From the NCBI RefSeq assembly GCF_037975245.1, contig NC_092564.1, forward strand, positions 25,909,484-25,973,483: DNA of 64,000 nucleotides. The letters run 5' to 3'. Shown here in pieces: positions 26,243 to 37,253 of this stretch (position 1 is the stretch's first letter; every line of letters starts with the position of its first letter). The stretch is from Apostichopus japonicus (Eukaryota; Echinodermata; Holothuroidea; Aspidochirotida; Stichopodidae). The position numbers and the translations under genes are program-made. The notes beneath the pieces are model-generated. The model was not told the origin of the DNA. It ran no database searches and was given only the letters and a program-made list of their open reading frames with translations.

Positions 26243-26556
26243 ATTATCATAATAGCCCCCATATCCAGACAAGCTATGTGGACCTCTGATGGGTGCTACA
26301 CCGGGCCCTCCAAACGCAGGCCCACCAATGGCAGGCCTACCAAACGCAGGTCCAGGAGGCCCAGGAGGCCCAGGACTACCGATGCCTCCTCGTTGAGTGA
26401 AGAAGTAGAAGCAACAGCAACAACACAGGAGGAGAACAAGCAGTATAAAGACGACAAATACCACAATAATAATTACTAGAACTGTGGTACTGATGCCAGT
26501 TGATGTCTCATCATTCCCAGGTGTAGAAACTGGAGCTTGGGTGGCTTGGGCGCCAA
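26243..26556 (-). CDS. Receptor exon 16, membrane span and Gly/Pro-rich tail
   Basis: The exon starts with a Thr/Ser/Pro-rich stalk (APVSTPGNDETSTGISTT). A long hydrophobic span follows (VLVIIIVVFVVFILLVLLL), running into five cysteines in a row (CCCCCFYFF), a likely palmitoylation site. The tail begins TQRGG and has a collagen-like stretch GSPGPPGPPGPAFGRP, then repeated GGPAFGGPG. The donor AAT|gtaagt is phase 0. The stop-transfer arrangement and N-terminal signal peptide indicate type I topology. Confidence 0.85.
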
Positions 26557-26870
26557 CTGTATGGTGGATACAAGCATGAGGTGGCTCATAATGTTAATAC
26601 TTTGCATTATATTAATGTTCTATACCTAGTGTCGGAGTGTTATAATGCAGCATGTTACTTTAAAGGTTTGCTACGCTAATTGCTGTTATATGCACGTGTT
26701 AAATGGTTATGTATTATTATGCTAATTTTTAAACGTAGAGCACAGTCAGTGCAGTTCCAAGTTACGGTCGAGTAACCTCACCGAATGTTATATAAATTAG
26801 TTTGCAAGGAGTGGCTCGGGGGAGGGAGGGGTCACCTTATAACATTACGAAAATAACAGTTTATACTTAC

Positions 26871-26908
26871 TAGTTTCACACCTTTCGCCAGAGAATCCCA
26901 CAGAACAT
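26871..26908 (-). CDS. Receptor exon 15, second half of the last EGF domain
   Basis: This 38-base exon adds CSVGFSGERCET, the C-terminal EGF signature C-x5-G-x2-C with the aromatic F. It completes the domain begun in exon 14 and lies directly before the membrane exon. Confidence 0.8.
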
Positions 26909-27015
26909 CTGTAAAAGGCAAAAATACGCTACTTGACAAATGTAATGAAATATATATGTAAGTATGTATATGTGGATGAACTGTGTGTTTGTACGTGTTT
27001 GATTGTGTATGATTT

Positions 27016-27035
27016 CAATTATATATATATATATA

Positions 27036-27102
<67 letters not shown>
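27016..27102. repeat. (TA)n microsatellite
   Basis: TA run in intron 14, forming the tail side of the SINE copy that follows. Confidence 0.9.
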
Positions 27103-27103
27103 A

Positions 27104-27405
27104 AATTGAAATCGTAGTGAGTTGGAAAATCCAGAACAGTGAAAAAACTTCCAGCCTCCACCGGGATTCGAACCCGGACCTCCAGCTTTAGTATGCTGAA
27201 ACCCTTACCTCTAGGCTATGGACGCTGATTGTATGTCCTGAAGTTCGAAACCGGTAAGGAAGGTCGTAATTCCATTGTAGGCGTTTTATCACCTGTGTCA
27301 AACAATACTAGTTCTGTTTTGGGGACTTTGCCCTACTCTAGAAATCAAACATGATGCATACCAACTCGAAATCATTTGTGATTCTTAAGCTGGATCTCGA
27401 AAGAG
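27104..27405 (-). mobile_element. tRNA-related SINE with TA tail, copy 3
   Basis: Full-length copy in intron 14. The tRNA-like part at 27153-27226 has B box gggttcgaatcc and an anticodon arm that differs from the copies at 5.3 and 63.6 kb. It extends 5' to a gagatccagcttaag block shared with copy 1. Confidence 0.75.
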
Positions 27406-27573
27406 ATTTTTACATATATTTATATAAATGATCATATTAAAAAACCATAGCAAAATGAACCAATGTTACACTCATTGGTTAGCTTTATAACTACTCAGTT
27501 AACCCTTGCCCTTATCACTTTAGGTACGTCAACCTCAATTCAATGATCTACCTTCTCCGATTCCCACTCCACC

Positions 27574-28254
27574 CAGGGGCGTAGCGAGCGGGGGGGGGGG
27601 GTGGGGGGGCAAATTTTGGGTCTGTCGGCAAAAGGAGAAAAGGTGAAGAGAGCGGAAGGGGAAGAAAGAAGGAAAGCTGAATAGAGAAAAGGAGAACGGG
27701 AGCTTCTTCCGTGCCAAATTTGACTTAAAATATGCACCAGATTGCATCTAAGGACGTTGCAAAACTAAAAATTTTCCAAAGGGGGAGGGGTAGACCCCCT
27801 ACCCTTAGACCCCTCCCCCATTTCAGTCACCACTTCCAGATCCGCCGGCAAATCAAATTTGACTTAAAATATACACCAGATTGCATCTAAGGACGTTTCA
27901 AAACTAAAAATTTTCCAAAGGGAAGGGGGACACCTCCTCCCCTTAGACCCCTCCCCCATTTCAGTCACCACTTCCAGATCCGCCGGCAAATCAAATTTGA
28001 CTTAAAATATACACCAGATTGCATCTAAGGACGTTCAAAACTAAAAATTTTCCAAAGGGGAGGGGGACACCCCCTCCCCTTAGACCCCTCCCCCATTTCA
28101 GTCATCACTTCCAGATCCGCCGGCAAATCAAATTTGACTTAAAATATACACCAGATTGCATCTAAGGACGTTTCAAAACTAAAAATTCTAGATCCGTCGG
28201 CAAATCAAATTCTCCACACCCCCCCCCAACAAAAAACCCTTCGCTACGCCCCTG
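27574..28254. mobile_element. hAT MITE, CAGGGGCGTAGCGA family
   Basis: The ends caggggcgtagcga are inverted at the right end. A perfect 8-bp duplication actccacc lies at 27566-27573 and 28255-28262. Inside are three to four copies of a unit of about 125 bp, each with gacccctcccccatttcag and gtatattttaagtcaaattt on the other strand. The element lies in intron 14. Confidence 0.9.
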
Positions 28255-28463
28255 ACTCCACCCCCTGCCCGGGACACCCCCATCCTCTCCCCTAGTCATT
28301 TGTTTAATTGAATGGTCAGAAGAGTTTGCGAAAAATCAAAAATCGAATTTATGTGTCCAGCTACTTTCAGCTATTATTTCTCAATTTAACTGCCTCACCC
28401 GTTCGCCCAGCATTGTTCTCCTACACCCAATGGCTGAATCCGATTAAGGTACGGTACACTTAC

Positions 28464-28566
28464 AAGCAAGAAACGTCGTAAACGTTTCTATCCTCAGTAC
28501 ATGGGCCGCTATTTTGGCAAGGAGAAGGATCACAGGCGTTTGTATCTGCATTATATACTGCAATGT
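28464..28566 (-). CDS. Receptor exon 14, first half of the last EGF domain
   Basis: Encodes ACDPSPCQNSGPCTEDRNVY followed by DVSCL, the first four cysteines of an EGF domain. It ends in phase 2 at a gtaagt donor and joins exon 15. There is no calcium-binding D-x-D-E pattern, so this is a plain EGF domain. Confidence 0.8.
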
Positions 28567-28629
28567 CTGCAAGTAGTGTACAAACGAACAAACAAAGAAA
28601 ATATAAATCCATCATCTTTCTCATTTTCA

Positions 28630-29255
28630 AGGTTACTACATAGTATACCTATGTCATGTAAATGTTAATACATAGCCTACCTATGCCATGTAAATGTCAC
28701 TACATAGTACCTATGCCATGTAAATGTTACTATAAAGTATTCCTATGCCATGTAAATGCTCCTACATAATACCTATGTCATGCAAATGTCACCAAATAGT
28801 ATCTATGCCATGTAAATGTTACTACATAGTATACCTATGTCATGTAAATGCATAGTACATATTACATGGTCTACAAAGTACCTATGCCATGTAAATGTTA
28901 CTACATAGTATACCTATGCCATGTAAATGTTACAACATAGTATACCTATGCTACTACATAGTATACCTATGTCATGTTATTGTTACTACATAGTACCTAT
29001 GCCATGTAAATGTCACTACATAGTACCTATGCCATGTAAATGTTACTATAAAGTATTCCTATGCCATGTAAATGCTCCTACATAATACCTATATATGTCA
29101 TGCAAATGTCACCAAATAGTATCTATGCCATGTAAATGTTACAACATAGTATTCCTATGCTACTACATAGTACCTATGTCATGTAATTGTTACTACATAG
29201 TTCCTATGTCATGTTATTGTTACTACATAGTACCTATGTCATGTAAATGTTTCAA
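28630..29255. repeat. Degenerate 30-bp array in intron 13
   Basis: Repeats of the type tactacatagtacctatgcc, followed by atgtaaatgt, with units of about 29-33 bases. A longer block containing taaagtattcctatgcc and caccaaatagtatctatg occurs twice about 319 bases apart. Confidence 0.85.
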
Positions 29256-29445
29256 TGGTATGACAAACATAAAATCTAGCTAACAGGAGTCGAACCAAGG
29301 GCTTACTGTCCATTCATGTGTACTTGCTTTTGTGACCCATTCATCAACCAAACAAATCCACACTCATTCATTTACCCCCCCCCCCCCCCCAACAACCCTA
29401 TCACACCAGACCCCTCCTTCCCTGCTCTTATAGTAAAGTACACAC

Positions 29446-29695
29446 CTACAACATCAATACTGCTGGCTGTATCCACAATCGTTACCGAGACTGACCGGCT
29501 CTCCGAAATTAGCCTCATTTTATCCGAAGTATCGGTAACTACATTTTCTTGCAGTGCGCCTTCAATGGTCACAGCTGATATAGCCGCGCTTGCAACACGC
29601 AGCAGGAGGTAACCCCGTACCGAACCACTTTCGAACCTCAGACGGGAACAGTCGTACGACAGAGCGGGAAATTCTCTCTGTAGAGTGTCCAATAT
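29446..29695 (-). CDS. Receptor exon 13, second half of the SEA domain
   Basis: Starts ILDTLQREFPALSYDCSRLR and continues FESGSVRGYLLLRV. The pattern hydrophobic-x-F-x-x-GSV followed by a beta strand is the SEA autoproteolysis turn, where cleavage between G and S is known from mucin-type SEA domains. The G-S bond would be near residues 510-511. The end is a phase-1 donor. Confidence 0.8.
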
Positions 29696-29929
29696 CTAGA
29701 AAAAAACAAGGGCAGTATAGGGAGCCAAATTAATATATCACCTGTGTGATAAGTAGTATTGTTGCTATTGAAGAAGGACATAAGTGGTAAAGGGTGGGGG
29801 TTAAGGGGGAGGGGTATAAGGGGAAGAGGTTGGCCATTGGATATCAAAAAAAAAAGATCTATTTCTGAGAAAATTCAGCATTGTCATTAATGGAAGCAAC
29901 AACAGAACAAACACACCTACCTACCTCAC

Positions 29930-30500
29930 TGAAAGATTTTTGGTTGAAAGAATCTTTTTAAAAGTACCCTCCTTAGAAAACCTCATTTGAAAATATATCA
30001 TATAATGAAACACCCACTGCAAGAACTTCTTGTGCATAATGTCTGGTAATCTCGTGAAAGGAGCTCACTGATACAACACTCACAATTGAAAGAATTTCAT
30101 TTCAGGAACCTCATTACATGAGCCTCTCTTGAAATATCTCACTTAGGAATATTCCTAACAAGAACTTCTATATGAAAGAGTCCCGTTGAAAGAACCTCGA
30201 ATGAAGGACCTCATTGGGACCTCAAATAAAGGACCTCATTGGAACCTCGAATATAAAGGATATAATCACTATAATCACTATAATATATAATCACTGGCAA
30301 TACCTCATTGCAAGAACTTCATTTAAACCAATCAAAACTGATCAATTTTGAATTTATGAATAATTTTGTTTAGATTATACTTACAATTTGGGGAAGAAAT
30401 TTTCTAAATTTTTAACTCATCAAAAAGCTTTGATTTTTGGATAAACATCATTGAATGAACCTCCTTAAATAGCCTCATTGAAAGCTGTCAAACATAAAAG
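29930..30500. repeat. Degenerate 'gaacctcattgaaag' repeat in intron 12
   Basis: Many diverged copies of short motifs such as gaaagaacctc and ggacctcattgg with irregular spacing. This looks like an old decayed minisatellite. Confidence 0.55.
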
Positions 30501-30601
30501 GTACCAATGCTCACCAATTCTTTCCGCGCAAGTCGTTAACTTTTTTTCTAACGAGTAATATTCTATTTATTTTATGAATTAATTTTTTGAAGATTACTCA
30601 C

Positions 30602-30708
30602 GATTTGGCAGAAATGTCTCTCGTATATAACATCCATAGAGCTTTGGTATGTTGTGACTGTATCATTCAGCTCTGTGGCTATAATTTTGACACGGAATCC
30701 CCTAAATG
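30602..30708 (-). CDS. Receptor exon 12, first half of the SEA domain
   Basis: Encodes AFRGFRVKIIATELNDTVTT and then YQSSMDVIYERHFCQI. The F-x-G start, the beta strand, and the later aromatic and hydrophobic spacing match the N-terminal half of SEA domains. The acceptor atatctag and the donor ATC|gtgagt give phases that fit both neighbours. Confidence 0.75.
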
Positions 30709-30874
30709 CTAGATATGATTAAACCAAACGAAACATGTTTAAAATCATGTACGATTTCAAAATGAAAAATATATGAGAACGACCCCTAGACGCATGGGCA
30801 AACCGAAGGCCTAGATGAAGCAAAAATTTGCTTTGGCCCTCAAGAACGTATGCTTTCAAAATCCTGTTAACAAG

Positions 30875-31320
30875 CATAGGCGTAGGAGGCGGGCGGGGAG
30901 GGGGGTGGGGGTTGCAGCCCAACCAAATATTTTTGTGAAAATTCGGGCAGTATGCTGAGAATTTTTCGGGCACCTACTGAAAGAAAAATAAATTGCAATG
31001 ATGTAGCTAAAGAAAATCACAAGTTTAACAAAAAAATCTCCTTGGTAATTAACAAAAAGTTGTAAGCTTGCCCGACTAATTCGACATTACTAATGCCATT
31101 ACTAAATGTAAAACGACTTCCCCAAAAATGATTACCAATATGGAAGGGTAATTAACACGGCAAATGATTGTATGTAATTGGCATGCGATGTAATAACCGA
31201 TGTATTCCTATATGATATGTACATTAAGATGTTGAACGAGCGCGAAAATTTTGGTTATATTTTCGGGCAAATCGTTACAGCCCCCCCCCCCCCAAATCAA
31301 ATTGGGCTCCTACGCCTATG
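30875..31320. mobile_element. hAT-like MITE, CATAGGCGTAGGAG family
   Basis: The 446-bp element begins cataggcgtaggag and ends ctcctacgcctatg. It is flanked by ttaacaag (30867-30874) and ttcacaag (31321-31328), an 8-bp duplication with one change. It lies in intron 11 and has no coding capacity. Confidence 0.8.
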
Positions 31321-31793
31321 TTCACAAGGACGGCAGATCAGTGGCCTACATAGCAATTGGAAGGATACCACATATCAAGATAGAGACATTTTCACACTGC
31401 TGCTAATCGTGATATTTTATTTTAATTTTAATAATATAATAATAATAATAAATATATTAACAGATGGACAACATGATATAGAACCTGCCTGATAGTTTAC
31501 ACTATTCATGTTAGGTGTAAATCTTTGTCTTGGAAGTAAGTTATAAGCCTGTGGATCGGGTACAATACTTCACTGCGACCCACTAGATTTATTTCGTGCC
31601 CACTCGTGTGTTATAGCCCATTGAGAGAGCGCGATTCGCCACATGTAATTAGGTTTGACCTGGTTAAATCGGTCGCTAATTTCAAACTGGTAGATCTTAA
31701 TGTTTTTTTAAAATAATTATTACTAAAATTGAAAAACATTGTACATAACTGTAACAGTCATAAAGGAATCGACGCTGACAGAAGTTCACTTAC

Positions 31794-31916
31794 CAGTGCA
31801 CACTCCATTAAGTAAAACTTGGTCGACCGGGCATGCGCATGTGAACGATCCCCCGGTGTTAGTACATAGTGCCGTTGTTGTGCAATCATGCGCATCAGTA
31901 GCGCATTCGTCAATAT
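31794..31916 (-). CDS. Receptor exon 11, calcium-binding EGF
   Basis: Starts DIDECATDAHDCTTTALC and ends with CPVDQVLLNGVC: six cysteines, with the calcium-binding D-I-D-E-C start. Phase 1 at both ends, the standard shuffling phase of EGF exons. Confidence 0.85.
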
Positions 31917-32822
31917 CTATCGAATTAACAATATAACCAATTTACATTTACTTGAAATTTAATCAAAAGCGATATTTTTGGTGTGTCTTTGTTTTCTTTT
32001 ACATGAAATGAATGACCGGGAAAATAAAGGTTAATATAATGATTTTTAACGGTTTTTTTTTTCGTTTTGTATTCTAATTAATAATTACAATAATTCTGTA
32101 ACGGTGAGACTGAAGTATATGCTAAAATGAGGCTAAATATAGTATTTTTATCAATGCGTTCAGGTCACTTGCGATTGGAATACCTTATTGCAAGAATATG
32201 ATAACTGTAATGTTTAGCATAATTTAAAAAAAAAAATTCACGAGATAACAATATAATATATGACATGGTTACAGTACTTAACTAATACCGTAATATTACA
32301 TTACTATGTTCTATTTTTTTTATTTCGGTTTTGTAACAATTATATGAAATGTGGAGTACACATAAAACCTGTAGATCCCCCCCCCCCCTTCTCCACATGT
32401 GATGGTTACCTCATGCTACCTGGTTTTAATTTCGTTACAACCATACCAAAAGGAACAATTAAAGTACTGTACTAAGGCTGAACTGCAATCAAAACATTGA
32501 TTTCTCATTTTTGCAAAACATCCGCCAACAAGATGGTGGAATATGTATAAGTTGCATTTCGTTCTTTTCAATGTTTCAAGGTGCAAGTGAGGTGTAAGGA
32601 ATCCTGCAAAAAGGGAGTCTTAATTCTTTTTTATGAAATATAGAAAGTGTACACCAGGTGCCAAAAGGTCTCGGGAAAGACAACCCTGCAATTAAACTTT
32701 CAAGTGCCAAGAGAAATATTAAAAAGAAAATTCTGAGCCAAAAAAACAAACACAAATTGTAAACATGGGCTTGTGAAACTCTGTTCAGACTCACAAACAC
32801 ATCTTGCGACTTACTACCCTAC

Positions 32823-32948
32823 CTATGCACGCTCCATTTACACTCGTGTATCCTGCCAAGCACTGACATATGAACGAGCCCGGTGTATTATCGCAAAGCG
32901 TGTTGGCTGCATCTGAACAACGCGTTGAGTCACCACATTCATCCACAT
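32823..32948 (-). CDS. Receptor exon 10, calcium-binding EGF
   Basis: Starts DVDECGDSTRCSDAANTLC, then DNTPGSFICQCLAGY. Six cysteines, with the asparagine and aromatic residue typical of calcium-binding EGF. Symmetrical 1-1 exon. Confidence 0.85.
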
Positions 32949-33525
32949 CTGACAGAGACGAAGATTCGGGGAAATAATATAGAAAGAAAATAAATATGAC
33001 AAGATCAATATTACTTTAACAGAGAGACCGATTAAACATATCTGGTAACTGGGTGACCTAGAAAGCAGTTACACGAATGGGATGGATGATAGAAACCGGT
33101 TGGGTGAGGGGGAGGGGGGTGGGGGAGAGGCCATTTCTTATATTTCAATTGAAATATATATTTTGGAAAACCTGGTCCCTTAACTCTTGAACCTCCCATG
33201 TAAATGCTCCCTTCAAAGTAGCTGTACTATCTCTGCACGGTCTAGCCTCAGTCTAACATCCTCTTAACTCTTTCATCTCCTCCTTCCGTTCATACAGCCA
33301 TTTATACCATCATCCACTCATGCCAATGCATACTTCACTGCCCTTGCCCTTTGCCTTTGCCCCGTGCCCTTCACCAACTCTCTAGTTCTACTCCATTTAA
33401 TGGTGAAAGCAACCAATTAACTTGTCTGTCCAATCTGTGACTATCTGTCTATTAAAACTGCTTCCTCTCTGTTCGATTTAAGTCTTCTTTCGAACAAGAA
33501 GATTCTGTTATAGGATGGGACCGTC

Positions 33526-33528
<3 letters not shown>

Positions 33529-33561
<33 letters not shown>

Positions 33562-33567
33562 ATATGC

Positions 33568-33598
<31 letters not shown>

Positions 33599-33614
33599 TA
33601 TATAAACATGTATA

Positions 33615-33690
<76 letters not shown>

Positions 33691-33720
33691 TATATGTACA
33701 TATATAAACATATATATATA
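33529..33720. repeat. (TA)n microsatellite in intron 9
   Basis: About 190 bases of TA with TACA and AACA interruptions, ending 15 bases before exon 9. Confidence 0.9.
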
Positions 33721-33734
33721 CTGAAATTACATAC

Positions 33735-33839
33735 CTGTACAAGCATCATTAAGCATGAAATACCCGGTCCTGCAAGAGCAGGTTGGGGTAGGGTTCGTCA
33801 TGCAGATTTCTGTCGTGGATCGCATCGTCCCAAACAGCT
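33735..33839 (-). CDS. Receptor exon 9, four-cysteine EGF-like module
   Basis: Encodes [20 protein letters not shown] then [15 protein letters not shown]. Only four cysteines are present, matching the C-terminal half of an EGF domain. Two AG acceptors lie two bases apart; only the downstream one, after tttagag, keeps the frame open and the 1-1 phase. Confidence 0.65.
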
Positions 33840-34190
33840 CTCTAAATAACGAGGGAAAAATAAACTAAATTTAGCATGGTGGGGAGTGGGGGAGAAGAAA
33901 GCGGGTAAATGGTGCCCAATTTAGAGAAGAAAAAGTGTATCTTTCAGAAAGTGCTCAATTGTTGAAAAACATTCATTTGCAGCATACAAAGTCACATACA
34001 AAGTCACATGTCACAATGCCCTTGAAGTGTGTACAACCCCCCCTTCCCCTGCCCACAACTCTCTTCCGCCATCTCTGTGTATGACTGACACCAGACCCAC
34101 TGAGTGCCAGGCCATGACTATGGTGGGGTAATATTTTTTTCTTGGGGGTTTCCTTTCTTGCAATGGTTTAATCGACAGATGGATTCTTAC

Positions 34191-34313
34191 CAATGCAGAC
34201 ACCACTGTTGTCTAACTCATACCCTGGATCACAGGTACAGTTAAAACCACCAGGGGTATTGACACACGTCTGTCTTTGGCCTACACACATGTCTTCTGTA
34301 CACTCGTTGATAT
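34191..34313 (-). CDS. Receptor exon 8, calcium-binding EGF
   Basis: Starts DINECTEDMCVGQRQTC, then VNTPGGFNCTCDPGYEL. Six cysteines with a calcium-binding pattern and a symmetrical 1-1 exon. Confidence 0.85.
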
Positions 34314-34950
34314 CTGAAGGAATAAAACCAAATTGGAATTCATAAAGCTATATAAACTGAGTTCACTAATATGTCTTCAATCCTCTGACGGCACACGTGA
34401 TCTTGACATAAACTAAATGGGATACCAGCAGCTTTCTAACAGTTGAAAGAATTTACCAATCGACATTTTAATAAAGAGAATTCTGCATAGATGAAACAAA
34501 AGGTTTAAAAGTCACATCTCTTGAGGAGTTGAGTGTTGGGGAGGGTGGGGGAGGGAGATTGTATGGGGTTGGGAATTTTCTAAGCTTATTAGATTAATTG
34601 GAGCGAACTTTGAAGCGAACTTGGAGCGATTTTTAAAGTTTGCAATGAGGATACATTTGTGTGGCATTTTGTTCTTTGTATAATCGACTATAATTTTTTT
34701 CTATGGTGTCTATTATCATGTTAAAGTGTTCTCAGGAAACAATGTCCCATTGTTCCCTCTTGCCATTGTCATTCAAACTTTGAAGAATGAGACATGGGTA
34801 CATTAGGGTGGGGCAGGCAGGAAGAGCTATAGATATGCGATGGCCCACCTGCCCCACCGCTGTGCCATCGCCTACCCCGTACCGATCCACAATCCCCGTT
34901 GCTTAGCAATAAAAAGTATAACTAAAGCAAGAAACTATAGACCTTGTTAC

Positions 34951-35127
34951 CTTCGCAAAAGTTATTGGAACTTCTGCTGAATCCTGGTTTGCAAGGACAA
35001 GAGAATGTTCCGTCGCCATTTTGACAAACTTCATTCGCCCCGGCGCATTTGGTCATTTCACACTGTCCATTTTGGCATTGCTCCACACACTGATTACTTT
35101 CAGAGTCACATGAACATTCGTCTACAT
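34951..35127 (-). CDS. Receptor exon 7, extended cysteine-rich EGF-type module
   Basis: Starts DVDECSCDSESNQCVEQC and ends CPCKPGFSRSSNNFCE. Ten cysteines in 59 residues, so it carries an extra cysteine-rich insert before the last EGF half. Symmetrical 1-1 exon. Confidence 0.8.
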
Positions 35128-36157
35128 CTGTCATATTATATTTATTTTGAAAGGATTTTATAAAAATGTTTGTGAAATGAAGAATTAAGGAAGAAATGTA
35201 GTGAAATGACTATTGCAGTGAAATCACATGTAAAGATTAAACCTCAGTTAAGTTATAATTGGCCTTTCTCACTTACCTGCCTCCTCATAAATAAAGTACT
35301 ACCCTTTCCCCATTGTGACTATCTATGACCTGGTGACCTTGCTGGCTGCAAAACGTTTTTCAGGAGGGGCAGAAAATGTCAATCTTTTACAAAGACGCAG
35401 AGAAATTGATGTTGCGTTTGACAGTGAACTGCTTCAGTATGGCGAAACTTGCTTCTGGTTTGGCGGTCAAACTCTTGCTGAAGTTATCAAGTATGAGTTA
35501 CCATTATCCGATTTCTTTCTTCCCCGAGATAAAGAGATACTTCTGGCTAACAATGCACGTGTTAAAGAATAGAATCAACTACCACAAGACTTGTGGGTGA
35601 GTGACCCATGAGTGGGGTGCATCATTTTTTGGATGATGCCTTAACTAAATGAGCATCAAAACAACATTTGCATATGAATCCCGCCACATACTGTACGACG
35701 GATCACGACCTCACAGTCGTTACCTCTAAGTTTTCGGTTTTTCGTGAAGAACAATGGAATTTCAACTGACAACTCCCCCCCCCCCCCACACCCAGACCGA
35801 TTGATCAACGCACAGAACGACTGCTTGATCGTTTTAGGTCACATGCACATTTATAACCTCGTGATTGGTAACAACTGTTAAAACAGATATGAATATTCAA
35901 TGAATTAAATGAAAACTTAAAAAAAAGGACCGGGTGACAAAGCTGTCCCCAGGGACCCCCCAACTCGGATTTCCAAAGCATAATCAGTAGGTATTTGGCC
36001 TAGGCCTTACTCTCTATTCAACTATCTATACATAGGAGCTTCCGCCAAAGAAAGGGGTGTGGGGAAGCAAAAGAAAACAGAAAAAAAAGATTTCAAAATA
36101 ATTACCAAACCCTTTCAAGATGTGAACACGATTTTACAATTATTCACCGTGACTCAC

Positions 36158-36273
36158 CTAAGCAACGATCCCCAGTAAATCCAGTGCGGCATTGACACGT
36201 CTGGCCGAACCCATGGAGTTACCACAAACCATGTTGACACCGTTGCAGTCGGCATCCATAGTACAAAGGTTCT
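36158..36273 (-). CDS. Receptor exon 6, EGF with a one-base frame break
   Basis: The first part reads [20 protein letters not shown]. The last part, in another frame, reads [13 protein letters not shown], so six EGF cysteines are present but in two frames. The exon is 116 bases where a 1-1 exon needs 117. The break falls in a short G run near 36212-36218. Without one more base the protein would end at the TAG at the exon edge. I suspect an assembly or read error in the G run, but a real null allele is possible. Confidence 0.75.
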
Positions 36274-36316
36274 CTGGTAAGTATAAAGCGAAAGATGTTA
36301 TCGTTATCGCATGTAT

Positions 36317-36368
36317 GTATATATATATATAAATATATATGTATGTATACATATATATATATATATAG

Positions 36369-36400
<32 letters not shown>

Positions 36401-36411
36401 TATATGTATGT

Positions 36412-36465
<54 letters not shown>

Positions 36466-36480
36466 ATATATATATATATG
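36317..36480. repeat. (TA)n with TATG variants in intron 5
   Basis: A TA-rich run with repeated atatgtatgtatac blocks, about 45 bases upstream of exon 6. Confidence 0.9.
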
Positions 36481-36715
36481 AATAACGGAAAAACTGTTAA
36501 ACAACTATACTGCATTTAGAGAAAGGCTGGATCTCGAGTGAGATACAATAATTAAATTAGGTAAGTGATTGGAAGTAAAACAGCCAATGTTTGGTTTTTG
36601 CAGAGCTTTCCAGCAAACTAGCTCTTTTTCAGTGCATTGATCACCGAAAGTGACAAGGAGAAGCAGAATTGAAACTATTTTATAGAGAAAAGCGTCGGCA
36701 TGGTTTGTGAAGTCA

Positions 36716-36790
36716 TATATATATATATATATAATATGGTTGTGAAGTCATATATATATATATATATTATATATATATATATATATATAC
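36716..36790. repeat. (TA)n microsatellite
   Basis: Two TA runs separated by a duplicated ggttgtgaagtcat block, abutting SINE copy 4. Confidence 0.85.
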
Positions 36791-37064
<274 letters not shown>

Positions 37065-37121
37065 TCGAACTGAGTTATATATATATTCATAGGTACCCGA
37101 TTTGTTCTGTATCTTACTCAC

Positions 37122-37253
37122 CAGTGCAGCTCATTGATCCCTGAACCGGAATTGCGCCCACAACACAAACGCAGTCGTAACCACCTACCGTGTTAACACA
37201 TTGAGTTAGTGCAAATGTACTGCAGGGGTTTGCGATTGCGCATTCGTCAATAT
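37122..37253 (-). CDS. Receptor exon 5, calcium-binding EGF
   Basis: Starts [19 protein letters not shown], then [11 protein letters not shown] and ends SMSCT. Six cysteines with a calcium-binding start; the symmetrical 1-1 exon directly follows the lectin domain. Confidence 0.85.

Noticed and set aside
29095-29283. Cysteine-rich frame MSCKCHQIVSMPCKC
   Set aside because: Produced by the 30-bp intronic array; no splice sites around it.
35315-35600. Overlapping plus-strand frames of 74-85 codons in a receptor intron
   Set aside because: The composition is protein-like and might be an old retrocopy fragment, but I recognise no domain and two frames compete.
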